A stretch of DNA of 64,000 nt. It comes from a virus. Shown here one piece after another: positions 37,301-46,200 of the stretch. The translations under genes and the position numbers were made by a program. Numbering within the stretch: position 1 is the stretch's first letter; every line of letters begins with the position of its first letter. The DNA lies in IMG/VR virus record IMGVR_UViG_3300021964_007369, positions 27,801 through 91,800 of that record; one strand, written 5' to 3'. The notes beneath the pieces are model-generated. The model worked only from the letters and a program-made list of their open reading frames with translations, did not search any database and was not told where the DNA came from.

Positions 37301-40300
37301 AGTTCCATCTGCAAAATACTTTGTAGGAAATGGTTTATGATCATAGTTATTAGGTTTAACATATACATCGCTAGGTAATGCTTTAACAATTAAACTAGTA
37401 TCTCTTGGATCTATTTGATTTACTAAATCAATCGGTTGTGGAGATAGTCTAAAATCTTTTTCATTAAGTTTAATTTCAAATTCTTCAAATCCACTACTTG
37501 CACCATACTGTCCTGACCTAATAGCCCATTCTTCAAAGAACTCTAAGCTCTCTTTACTGGCACTTCCTAGTTTGTCAAATAACTTTGTTAGTGCATTTTT
37601 TGTACCTTTGTCTCTAATAAAGCCTTGATAGAATTTGTATTGGCTAACGGAATCTGGAATAATATTTTCTAAATATTTTCTAGTTTGATAACCTATCAAA
37701 TGCTGTGCAAGTTTTTGTTGCTCAGTATCAAAATTATCACTTTCTAAATCATAAAAGTCTGCAAATTGATTTGCTTTATAATCCCAGTTAGGCAATAATC
37801 CTGATTCAGGTTTACTAGCTAACGCTATGAAATCGTCTGACTGGAATTTTTGTGATCCTATAATTTTGTTTTGTGCAGTATAATAAAACTGTTTGTATTT
37901 TACAATATCACCTATTGCATAATCTTTCCAAGCAACCCATTCAGTAGTTTCAGCAGAGTCATATATAAATCCTGGAATGTCTAGGCCGCCTGTCCAATCA
38001 TCACTTCTATAACCTAAAACTTTAATTCTTTCTTGCCTGTATCCACTTGGCTTATCATAGATAGTATCATTGAATACTGTGCTGTTATCTAATAATACAA
38101 CGTGTTCTTTTTGAACTGTTGGTATTTTAATATGGAATATGCCGTCAGCAGTATTAACAGTTTGTAACCCAAATTGATTACTATTATCTCTCGATATACT
38201 AGAAAACTCAGGAATAAACTTCTTTCCGTCGGCTTTTAGTAAACTATAATCAAAGAAGTTGTTAAACACATCATCAACTACTGCATATTCTTTTTCAAAT
38301 TTAATTATATTAGCACTAGGACTAATTGTTAATAAAGTTCCTTCTTTCCAATTCTGCAAAGTCCAGAACATAAACTCTTTTGCACTTAATTTCCAATCTT
38401 CAATTGATGTAATATTTGAATTGAAATTATCAAAAACAAAACCTTGAGCTTTTAAATATTCACCGTAGCCCAGTATAAAATCTACAACACTTTGTACATC
38501 TGAAAATGTTGTTCCATAACTTACTTCGGAAACTTCTTTTTCGTATACTTTTGCTATTAATGCTGTTGTGCCACCGTCTTCTGGTAAGAAAGGAAGTTTT
38601 GCAAAGTTATCTGCATTAAATGTATCTGAACTAGTATGTGCTGTAGTTACTCTATAAAATGTTGTATTAAACTGTACTATCTGATCCTGTGTATACACAC
38701 TATTAGAATCCCACGAAATAAATGACTGGCTTATTCCACCAATTCTAATTGCAGGATCATTTTGTTGTCTAATAGGAGCAAAATATTTAAACACAGGCGA
38801 AGTTTTATCATAACCTCGTACCATAAACCCATTAGCTCTTTTTTCTATAATAATTCCACTATAAGATACTAAGTCTAAAGGAGAACTAGTGTTTAAAAAT
38901 ATTTTATAATTTTCATCAGGAACAAAAAGATTTCCTTCATTAGTTGGAGTTCTGCTATCAAGAATTAATTTAAATTTATCTTTTTGTGTAAACCCGCCAA
39001 TTTTTATACCTAATTTATTATTAAGAGATTTAATTTCAGTCTTGTATTTTTTATAAGATTCTTCACTATTGCCTAATAAAATTGCTTGCATGTAATTTAC
39101 AAGACCTGAAGTATTTACTCTAGTATCATCATCTGCACCGTTAGGAAAAATAATATTTGTAGGTGACAAACGTTTACCTGTTGTTCCGTAAACTAAGTTT
39201 CCTGAAGCATCTCTTGAAGTTCTACTTCTATCAAATGCTGTTGCAAATACTTTTGATGGTTGATTTATTAGCCATGCTATTAATACTGAGAACGAGTAAT
39301 CAGAACTTTTACGCCATGCACTTTCAACTGGGCCTTCGTCACCGAATCTAAACGAGCTTGCAAATAAAGGTGTAATTGTATTTTTTGCTAATCCAGTTAA
39401 GTTCGGAGGCATTAGGTTTCCGTCATTATCAACAGGAATATATTTTAATAAATCTACATGTTTATATTTAGAAACTGTTTTTGTAGGTTGGTTTATAATT
39501 CCGTTTTGTATATCTGTCCATAAAACAAGGTTATCACTTGTATAAGGTGCAGTACCATATTCATCATCCCACCATGTGGGTTTGATAGTAAATCCTAAAC
39601 ACTCCCACGGATGTGTATGAGGTCTATCAGTTCCGTAGTATTCTTTATATATTGCTCTCCAATATCCAGGTAAATTATCTCCGTTTGGATATTGAGCGTG
39701 ACTATAATTATAAGTAAATCCATTGCCTATAGCATGTATTGTATTGTTTGTATAATCTATACTGCCAACTAAATCTAACCATTGATTAAAATCTACAATT
39801 AAAGAACTAGTAATTTCATATCGGTCAAAGTTTGTAGGATTTTCATAAGAACCTATAAAATCTTCTATATTAAATATAGTTTGATCGTATGCTTGCTTTA
39901 TATTATTGTAGATTCTTTTTTCTAATTCAATAATTAAATTATCTCTATAATCACCATAGGCTTTAATCTTACTTCCGTCGTGACCTTGAATCGTACATAC
40001 TAGTTTTGGATATGATTCGTAATCGTCAATATTATTTCCTGCTTCAGTACCACCAGTTGTAGGTAGATAAAAAACAATATTTGAACCATCAAACATAATA
40101 GGCTTGCTAGTTCCGTTGCCGCCGTTGTCAGTATCTAAAGAATTAGCATCTACTTCAGTAGTATACAAAGGATAATACCAGCCAAGTTTATTATTTTCAG
40201 TTCCGTATATTTTAAATGGGCCAGTTGTTTCAGGATCATTTAATACATATGAATCATCTATTGTAGCTGTAGGTATATACTTCGGATACAATCCTAATTT

Positions 40301-43216
40301 AGTAGGAGTAGCTGGTATCCAACACCCATCAGTTGACGTATAATCGTATATTGTTATTTGATCATTTTCAACTAACGTTCCTGTAATATTAATAAAGCCT
40401 TCGGTTGTTAAAACATAATCTTCATTTATTACTAGTTGTTGGTTATTTTTATAAACTGCTATTGCACGATTTGAAAGTACATTATTATCAAAAGTATCAC
40501 CGAAGCTAAAAAATTTGTCATTAATATCAAACACAGTATAATCGTATCTTAAAAATCCTTCAAAAGGAACCATGTCTGAAAAATAAAACGGATCAGTTTT
40601 TGTTTTATCTTGCATCATAGTTTTTAAAATAAGATCTACATGCTCCTTAACTGCGCCGTCGTATCCTAAAGAATCTGCTGTTTGGATGAACAAACGTTTA
40701 AACTTACCGTATTCAGCTTTTGCAAATCTAATTGCTTTTACAATATCACTTTCTTTATTTGTTAAATGATATGCTGAAAGGTTAATACTTCCGCTATGTT
40801 GTACAAATCTTGTTCCGTATTTTGATACAGGTCCTAAGTTTCTTAGGTTACTTGTTCCTGGATATGTTCCTTCAAAATCAGGAGTGTTTTCAATAATACT
40901 TTCAACGTGATCACTTACTTGTCCAAAAGTAAATGACGTAACATTTTCGTTAAGAGGATTATTTTCTAAGTTAATTGGAAACTCAAAATATCCGTTTGAA
41001 TTTTTCTTTGCTTTTGATTGTGTTTTTACTATTAACTTATCAGTTTCTGATAAATTATTTTCTAAGTTAACAAATCTAATATCATTTAAATTATATAAAC
41101 TATAATCTGAACCATTTTTTAGTTTTTTATTGTTAAGAAAAACTTCAACTATTAAATCTGATAAATTTCCACTATTTTTGTATACATCTATAGGATAATC
41201 ATTTATTAGTTCTTCTGTGTTATATTGTCTAACAACTTTTTGTTTACTGTCAGTGTCAGCCTTTATCCAGGATGTTACACTACTAAACTTTGTTCTATCT
41301 TGATATTGTTGTAAAAATAAATTATCTGTTGTTACGGTAATAACATCAGTACCTGATTGATAATTGAACTCATCACTTAGCAAATTAAAATCAAATATTA
41401 TATCTCCACTATTATTAATACTTTTATAACTTAACGGAAATCCTAATTCAGTATCTACTGTTCCAGTACCTTCTTTATAACTAAAAAGTTTAGTACCTGT
41501 AAATGTACTTGACTCGTATGTTGAAACACTTACTCCATCGTTATCAAACAAATCAAACAAAGGTGCTTGATTAATCTTAGTTTTTTCCTGTGCTATATTC
41601 CAAGTAGTTCCGTTATAAAATAAAATTTTACCTTTGTAGGCATTACCTGTTTTAACAAGTACTGTTTCGTTTAGTAAAGGATCGGAATCAGTTTCTTCTT
41701 TAAGAGCAATTTGTGTATTACCATTATGTAAAAGTAATGTAACTTTATAAACTTTGCCTTTTACTCGTGCATCAGTGTCTGCTCCAAATATAACACGCAT
41801 TCCTTCAACAAGTTCAATACCATCAACATTATAACCTAAACTACCTTCAACAACCGATAATGCATCTTTAGTAAAGTTATCAAATACGTCAACATCTTTT
41901 TTAACTTGTGTACCAGTGTTAATAAGTTTTAGTCCTTCGTCAAACTCAATAATAGGACGCTTTGCTCTATTATTTTGATCTAACAATGTTGTTAGTCCTA
42001 ATATTTTACTTGTAGTTGCAACAGTATCTTTATGGAACCATTTATTATATCTTGACCACTGGTTACTATCTGGTGAAGATCTATTAATAACAATATAATC
42101 TTTTGTTCCAGCATAACTTAGAGCATCATCAAAAGGAAGTTTGTCAAAAGGATTAGTATCAAATTCTGTGTTTATATCAGATAGATAACTTGCTGTAATT
42201 TCTAAATTATTAGCCAAAACTAATTTAATAGACTTACCAACACCTTCAACATACCATTCGCCTGTATCATATTTTGCTGGACTTACAATGCCTTCAAATT
42301 TTAATTTCATTCCATTTGAAAGTTCATATCCATTATTCATGGTATATGTTTTTCTGCCTATTATTTCTTCTTCAACATTTATTTCACTGTTTTCTTCTAT
42401 GTTTAATATTTTGATTAAACCACTTGCTTCAATATCAAGGTCATTCATGTAATACAAGTAAGGCGGTGCATCTAACGGAACAGTAAATGTAACTACTCCT
42501 TGCTCAACTTTTTGTTCTGATAAACCTTTGTTGTACAAATTATCATCTGCGATTCTACTAGTATTTCTAATAGCAAATGGCATATCATCTGTGTTAATAT
42601 TAAATGTATACGTTTGTCCACGATAAAGTGTAAGAGTAGGATTTGGTGTAGGTGTATCGTCGTCAAATGCATATGCAATATTGTCAACATTATCTACTTT
42701 TGTCACACTAATTGTTGATTGCAAATTTCGAGGTTCGCCAATTACAGTAATACTGTCTGGGCCGTTTGGTAGCCAATAGTATTCGCGGAAGTTAGTAAAC
42801 TTATCCCAATCAATATTAGGATTCCATGCATAATATTCTTGTGCATTTAGTTTACTATGATCTGTAACATTTCCTTGTCTTACTTTAATACTGTTGACAT
42901 AGTCATTATAATCAGCATAATAGTTTACGTTGTCAAGGTCATCTTCAATTACAACTGCTGGTTCAAGTTGATAATTTGATCTTTCATCACTTACATCACC
43001 AATATAGTTGTCTATTGTTTGGTTGTATGCTTTAGATGATTTGCGTCCAAAATAACCGTCAATCTTTTCAACTACACCAGGTTGGGTAAGTTGATCTAAT
43101 GTGCTGGTTAGAAATTTTTGGTTTGCTACTGTTCTAAAGTACTTAGGAAGCAACTCATGACTTCTACGCTTTTTATTGTTTTTTCCTAAAGGAATATTAA
43201 ATTCATCATTGGCCAT
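28370..43216 (-). CDS. Giant virion protein, probable baseplate wedge/peripheral protein
   Basis: 4948 residues in one open frame, about 23% of the window. Features by rough residue: 165-275, a cupredoxin-like beta domain (LTLYRGQTYTFNINTD, DAPPYLYYMNDLD); 2200-3100, FG-GAP-like repeats (FGASLSISDDGTKIFIGAP, AISKDAEYFAIGAPD); 3530 and 3900-3940, glycine-rich repeats of the GSGYxxxP type (GAGYITPPTVEI, GSGYITAPAV); 4320-4840, modules starting GDGSTTxF. T4 gp7 is about 1030 residues; I cannot align this protein to it. It follows gp6 by one shared base and lies before the fibres, so it is most likely a baseplate wedge or peripheral protein. Low-complexity or fusion origins are not evident: the frame is continuous with coding character throughout. 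No cysteine-rich or catalytic region seen. Confidence 0.75.
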   Translation of the reverse strand: MANDEFNIPLGKNNKKRRSHELLPKYFRTVANQKFLTSTLDQLTQPGVVEKIDGYFGRKSSKAYNQTIDNYIGDVSDERSNYQLEPAVVIEDDLDNVNYYADYNDYVNSIKVRQGNVTDHSKLNAQEYYAWNPNIDWDKFTNFREYYWLPNGPDSITVIGEPRNLQSTISVTKVDNVDNIAYAFDDDTPTPNPTLTLYRGQTYTFNINTDDMPFAIRNTSRIADDNLYNKGLSEQKVEQGVVTFTVPLDAPPYLYYMNDLDIEASGLIKILNIEENSEINVEEEIIGRKTYTMNNGYELSNGMKLKFEGIVSPAKYDTGEWYVEGVGKSIKLVLANNLEITASYLSDINTEFDTNPFDKLPFDDALSYAGTKDYIVINRSSPDSNQWSRYNKWFHKDTVATTSKILGLTTLLDQNNRAKRPIIEFDEGLKLINTGTQVKKDVDVFDNFTKDALSVVEGSLGYNVDGIELVEGMRVIFGADTDARVKGKVYKVTLLLHNGNTQIALKEETDSDPLLNETVLVKTGNAYKGKILFYNGTTWNIAQEKTKINQAPLFDLFDNDGVSVSTYESSTFTGTKLFSYKEGTGTVDTELGFPLSYKSINNSGDIIFDFNLLSDEFNYQSGTDVITVTTDNLFLQQYQDRTKFSSVTSWIKADTDSKQKVVRQYNTEELINDYPIDVYKNSGNLSDLIVEVFLNNKKLKNGSDYSLYNLNDIRFVNLENNLSETDKLIVKTQSKAKKNSNGYFEFPINLENNPLNENVTSFTFGQVSDHVESIIENTPDFEGTYPGTSNLRNLGPVSKYGTRFVQHSGSINLSAYHLTNKESDIVKAIRFAKAEYGKFKRLFIQTADSLGYDGAVKEHVDLILKTMMQDKTKTDPFYFSDMVPFEGFLRYDYTVFDINDKFFSFGDTFDNNVLSNRAIAVYKNNQQLVINEDYVLTTEGFINITGTLVENDQITIYDYTSTDGCWIPATPTKLGLYPKYIPTATIDDSYVLNDPETTGPFKIYGTENNKLGWYYPLYTTEVDANSLDTDNGGNGTSKPIMFDGSNIVFYLPTTGGTEAGNNIDDYESYPKLVCTIQGHDGSKIKAYGDYRDNLIIELEKRIYNNIKQAYDQTIFNIEDFIGSYENPTNFDRYEITSSLIVDFNQWLDLVGSIDYTNNTIHAIGNGFTYNYSHAQYPNGDNLPGYWRAIYKEYYGTDRPHTHPWECLGFTIKPTWWDDEYGTAPYTSDNLVLWTDIQNGIINQPTKTVSKYKHVDLLKYIPVDNDGNLMPPNLTGLAKNTITPLFASSFRFGDEGPVESAWRKSSDYSFSVLIAWLINQPSKVFATAFDRSRTSRDASGNLVYGTTGKRLSPTNIIFPNGADDDTRVNTSGLVNYMQAILLGNSEESYKKYKTEIKSLNNKLGIKIGGFTQKDKFKLILDSRTPTNEGNLFVPDENYKIFLNTSSPLDLVSYSGIIIEKRANGFMVRGYDKTSPVFKYFAPIRQQNDPAIRIGGISQSFISWDSNSVYTQDQIVQFNTTFYRVTTAHTSSDTFNADNFAKLPFLPEDGGTTALIAKVYEKEVSEVSYGTTFSDVQSVVDFILGYGEYLKAQGFVFDNFNSNITSIEDWKLSAKEFMFWTLQNWKEGTLLTISPSANIIKFEKEYAVVDDVFNNFFDYSLLKADGKKFIPEFSSISRDNSNQFGLQTVNTADGIFHIKIPTVQKEHVVLLDNSTVFNDTIYDKPSGYRQERIKVLGYRSDDWTGGLDIPGFIYDSAETTEWVAWKDYAIGDIVKYKQFYYTAQNKIIGSQKFQSDDFIALASKPESGLLPNWDYKANQFADFYDLESDNFDTEQQKLAQHLIGYQTRKYLENIIPDSVSQYKFYQGFIRDKGTKNALTKLFDKLGSASKESLEFFEEWAIRSGQYGASSGFEEFEIKLNEKDFRLSPQPIDLVNQIDPRDTSLIVKALPSDVYVKPNNYDHKPFPTKYFADGTYKDAGYVNTDDVKFKVLNYDNIADLDITLVATGEYVWVAIEKQSWNVYKHIGTENRITDIVNNGDTATLTLDTIPSITVGDIVGLVNTSNDGFYKVTEVSINKLTIQGTVTDEENIDGFLTKFESARISKLSNLNEFVARTKLFNDETVWVDDDDTGKWQVLQNNIIYSEDKLIEADETGTTLGSAFSVDLNNTTLIASGKNSSGIGDVDVFLRASESEDFKKNQNIPEASTLFDADANFGKGIAISKDAEYFAIGAPDASNVKTQYQDTFEFGRTYAQGDIVSYKEQLWRARRQILPAETTTFTTFNSSALNISPLVDANGNYPDIPYIIRGNYSFPSEATDHILIKAPATQYEATKIGDKLQLKWNQYTTLSASGVLPFDNSPVLSKEFINGEHSIVEKIDLIILIDNTQAVPGVGDTVQTTAGKAEVYYRFNNPDNKTIIYLKDVNGDFETTDDIYSGVAYLGEYTKVFPTDYTAYNGWWLINVGSTFSSDVVAETNPNLIIKDIIKLDEVDTVNLYQNIYDNLKTVPAAQVTPISYIETLSFVEGQTEVVTLSSEWIFRAPVNSTLDIGDLFRFNLNTLRVNNAVQNPSAIGLSFSYLNSSTHVVNDIWDGEIEVLFTNFDLQGNPFIPVVGDTVLDQATNASAEVTKVIRLFDRVRLFVKNTTTGWSLGQANNDLSTLSFFLNDSTERLVGNIVNTKLDTATAGKLIVVDQGEDIPISPSTSLTGLEYWIYEDTSKTGITRTVDAPNQFNFDWQQTNKIPVSSTASASGFTNEGVIGVYKKSSGKDYNLDGYFTVPTAQNNLRLGNKIKIVKDGTTYTIIAHASGNNTEDNEGRLYFFNKTSTDTTFQLGKDPKYRGVFDNTTDYFEDEIVFYNNKLYTAKTNLTSQAFNSNFWTEISESTAIQGFIPNLSGITLGDDSAIEQDLLTNFGEQFDVSANGEVLVTTASYTNHQDSTKPLIKVAVYRKTNGRYQYSQIIDSPISEYEGFGASLSISDDGTKIFIGAPQNSVEAIDSGTVYVYNQVNGTFDLTQTIRSIDKEINTQFGTALSYDAGTLSVTSRGGDIENKTRFDSGTTVFDNKLTTFVTTDSDSGTVSIFELINNTLVYAQDFSLNRDVLYYGDNVKVSSNHVYVSLPEYDNPDDSTTAKGLIIDYKKIRGSKSWRTLRSPIDQANLEKFNGAFLYNTKTQKLVTYLDYIDPIQGKIAGPAEQELAFKTSYDPATYSNVTDNVATQDTLNYTNKKFVGKLWWDIDSTRWINPYQGDIITSINNFSSKFPGTTVNVYEWVQSTLNPEQWDQLADSESGLAQGISGVSLYGNNAYSLIREYDESTGTFTTYYYFWVKNKRIVPNIPGRKISAFEVTQFIDNPDNQGYKFLTFLGNNKFALHNCESLIEDNDIALNVRYWTLDNQDINIHNEYQILTEGLANSKPNVDIERKWFDSLIGYDAQARVVPDPVLSAKQKYGIQNIPRQSMFINRNEAVKQLFERINIVLKEKLIVDEYDLSDLNRRSPTPSIASNEFDRSIDTYAELRLVNTATVKQAKLNLILVNGKIAEIQVTDQGAGYITPPTVEIIDSQGEAGEISLTIDSDGKVNSANIINEGKNYSDSVSAIVRPFTILINADETIGGRWATYALTGTTFQRASSQAYNVSRYWSYIDWYATGYNANTAINFVVNGAYELESIQDSLGSVVKINSVGTGGWLLLKKINDLPGVDYTVNYQTVGRQNGTIKFNSLIYDSKISNTGFDGISYDSGFFDLQPVEELRIILTAIKEKIFITDLEIEYNKLFFSSLRYAFAEQPYIDWAFKTSFVKAKHNVGNLEQKITFKNDSLPSYEEFIKEAKPYKSKIREYVSSYTQIENSQSSVTDFDAPPVYNERAGEIRPQGIIVDGDRVLTGDAETDIYPSKYFIDNVGYEITKIVIGNAGKLYSSAPAVVITGGGGSGATAQAYLGSNGKISSIKVTNSGSGYITAPAVTLNGSIEDGGVEASVSAELGNGKIRNAHIICKFDRTTGTMLLQTLDTTESFVSLANQQLFDLKYPMSLDTNSVTITVNGIEALRSQYTISNIKDTKKGYTRQTGRVSFNTAPTTNSNIVIKYNKDITMLQAQDRISLFYNPTTGMLANDLSQLLEGIDYGGVEVNSINFGGGAGWDADKWFTSSYDTFDTTYEDEVFRITDDSTKVYTLAKPLASGTVYNVYRNGIRIDDPNFGTDAQTNTSAIISSITGSGQTGFTFQDDQNLENIVQFDEEVVTVQDEDIFIIRKQTSDGSFVADPASYDTLIQGGNLNYTTASGVRPEDIIIDGDGFVTPTTSKGPEELVPGQILDTVDIKVFHRSGKGGSVISSNSYRGDGNTTVFKFGVLPQNEDSLFIKVNSTLYAKTQYTVDYANKQITFTTAPSTGSLVNLVSLSGNGEKILDMDVFIGDGSTTSFVTRVNKQDEVNYYVTIDGKVPESIIDIVDGRYVLTFGEAPKDGSIINYAIYEGEAQTFSEIKIDNFVGDGSTGTFTLSLTPFTAQPAIQNMIVKVGNTILSSGYKETFNVVTGREYQMREWQQEPGKLSSNDIKVYLNGTRELISAQDYIIRPFNSSIELFEGVGVPGDLLEIYVTVDSEYSLTTVDDDSTGFTTITFDSIPTINQTIEVYHFSNHDVQNIEKQNFDVVNRVALTVGTDEHEEYHRLRNGVVPLPNIPVDVNYVWVTLNKVLLTPSIDYKLTSNKKAIKLKNNPADNDTIEIIQFSTEGVLGNKFGFRQFKDLTNRTVYKRLGDAKEYRLLNDLNVFDKEIVLDDVSGIAQPNPKDNLPGVIMIGSERIEFFKMTENKLSQLTRGTLGTGVATTHTAGSEVLNQGFQQTVPYKDETVTLTFDGDGSTTAYDLGFTPATNNEFDVFVGGKRLRKNSISKFNVLLDQDSPEADETIPAEFTVDGTTSVVTLAVAPEMGEKVIITRKIGRLWTPNGSSLETTNNLITRFLKAEQAALPE

Positions 43217-46200
43217 TAGTAAGCACTTCCTCCGCTACCGCCGCTAGATCCACTACCGCTATTGCTACTTGAACTGCTACTTGAACTGCTACTTGATAGT
43301 CCTACATTTATACTACTTTGCACACCAACTGGTGCTGTAATAGATGCTGTAACAATGTCGCCGTTTTCTGCTTTAATTCTTGTTGCTGTAATACTATCAA
43401 TTATTTCTATATTATCTACTGTTGCTCCACTTACAAAAATTTCATAGTCTTCTGCTTTAATTTCGTACAGGCTACCAAATGCTTGAGAATCTTGTGTTGG
43501 AACAATAACAATGTTTGCTATATCAGGTGCAGTTGCATTCATGATATATGTTGCAAGTTCTGTAAAACTAAAGTTATCACCAAAATCCCAATTATCTAAT
43601 GTAAAGAATTGATTAATTGCTTGCACAACTCTTGTTTTAATATCGCTATCGTTAGTTACTTGGTCTGGATTTTTAACTATTTTAAATTTTGCTTGCACGT
43701 CTTCAGTTGCCTTATTTCCAAATAGTACTTTGTATCTAACAGGGTGATAAATGATTTCATCACTCACTGATTTCTTTTTATTAATTTCTGCACCGTAAGA
43801 CAAAAATAATTCATCACTACTTGGCGGCAATGGTTGTGTAGGTATACCACCTTTAAGCCATTTTCTAAAGTTTGTATCGTACTGTCTTGTTAGTATATAT
43901 GTGTCAATAATATTACTTGAACTAGGATCGATTCTACTATTTTCATCTGCACTGTGAACATACTGGAATCTTAAATTTGCTCTACCTACAAAGGCTTTAT
44001 AACTTGCACTTATAGTAAGCACTGTTCCATTAATATATTTAAATGCATTAATGTCTGCAATATAAAATACTTGGCCGTTATCATATTGACTATACGCACC
44101 TATATCAGTTTCAGTAGCAACAATTTTTACACTATTACTATTATCATAAACAAATATATTGCTACCTTGTGACGAGTTAGTTTTCTTTAGTATAATATAT
44201 TTTTGTAATGGATTAACTAATTCATCAACAACATTTTCAAAAATGTCTGGGTCATCAACTACACCGTCGTCGTTTTTGTCGTAAAAACCTGCTTCAATTT
44301 TTTTACTATTAACATAACCGTCAATGTCTCTAAACTCTTTAACAATTTCCCAAATAATACCGTTAGTATAAGGAGCTGTTGTGTCTGGCTTAGTATTAAT
44401 ACTTAATAACTCAATTTTATCTTTAATTAATTGACTAGTTTTATTGTCATAAATTTTCTTTGTGCTATCGAAGTAAAAGTTTACTTCGTTATCGCTTTCA
44501 AACACATATCTTAAACTACGCTGTGTAATTGTATACGATTCGCCATTAGTTTCAAACAATAATAACCAACTTGAGTCAAGTTCAGCATTACTAATATCCC
44601 CTGCTTTACCATTACTAAAATCGCCTGCTACATTTAGATTTTCTTTTGTAATAACACGCCATTCTCTTACAGGTTGATCATAACGTAATCCAAAAGTTTT
44701 GTAAGCAAATACTTGATCGATAATTTGTGTTTTAACATCTGTAGATAGGAATCTATTTAATTTTGGTCTTACTTCTTGTAGTACTGCTCCTGTTGGAACT
44801 ACATCGTTAAATGTAATAGGTCCAGATCCGTCTGTTTGTACTTCAGTTCCGTTGCCAACTACACTAATAACTCTTAACCATTTGTAAGTACTCGATCCTG
44901 TATGATCCGCTGAACCAAGCATAGAAGTTCCGTCCGGCATAAAATGATATCCAGGCGCTGGAGTAAATTTAACTAGGCATCCTGGTTCAATATATCTTAA
45001 CGCACCGCCAGTAAACGATCCAACTTGATACTTTTCATCATTGGTGTCTATCAAATAACCTGTACTAGCATTTGTTGATTTGCTGGATTGTACAAGTGTG
45101 GCACCTAAGTCGTTAACAATAATTTTTGAATAGTTGCTGTTATAAAAATTATTAATATCTCTACTACTAAGTAAAGGCTGAATTAAATTTTCAATTTGAC
45201 CTTCGATGTCAGTTTGTGAAGTAAATGTAAAACTGTATTTGTTTACATATTGTTCTTTATAAAGTACACCGTCATTGGCGTATATATTTGTACTAGAGTA
45301 TTTTGCAGTTGGATCTTTTAAATCAAAGTATCTACTAATACCACTCGATGTACGATTAACACTTTTTGTTTTAATAATTTCTTGGCTAACCCCTAAAGGA
45401 ACAACTTGATAATCTTCAGCTGTTATCATTCTGTCTTGTGAATAATATGTTTGCGGTGCAAGGTTTCTTATACTAGCACTTGTTTCACTTACACTTGCAT
45501 TATCAATATTAGATTTTAATCCAAGGCCTATTGTTAGTGTTTCTCTAGTTCCTGCTTTACTTGTATAATCAACTGTTATACTAATGTTTACAAGATCTTC
45601 TGGTCTAATAATAAACTGTCTATTAGCACTTTGTCTATAATATATTCTAAATGAGCCTCTTGGTAAGTTACCAAAAATTCCGTCAGCAAATATTAAATTA
45701 ATTCTATCATCAACTCTTGTTTGTACTGCATAAACATTACGTTTATCTTTTGAGGTTGAGTTGTATATTACGTTATTGCCAGTTGTTGAATCAACTTTAG
45801 ACCAAAGCTGTGATTCAAATCCGATACTATTTAATTTGTACAACCAGACATCACTGTTATTAATGTTAGTTGCATCAATGTTAACAATTTGATTGCTTGT
45901 AGGATTATCAATTGTGAAAGATCCTGTTTGTGTTAATCCTTGTCTAAAGTGTACAAAGTAACCTGTGTTACTACTTCCGTTACCTTGGCCGTCTTCTCTG
46001 TATAAGAATCCTAAATTATTTCCAGGCAATGGAGCTTCTTCAACAATATTGCCAGCATTAATATTTGAACTTGTAACTTCAAATTGTGTATTGCTTCCGT
46101 TTACTGTTTTACTAAAACTATATGTTGGAACGTTAGTGTTCGTAGCATTAAAACGATATTGCTGTGTAAGTACACCATTAACTGTATCTGAGTTATTTGG

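Noticed and set aside
43318-43599. Plus-strand Cys-rich reading frame of 93 residues opposite gp6
   Set aside because: Its cysteine run is the antisense reading of the Thr/Ala/Ile-rich gp6 codons; there is no ribosome site, and gp6 is clearly the coding strand.
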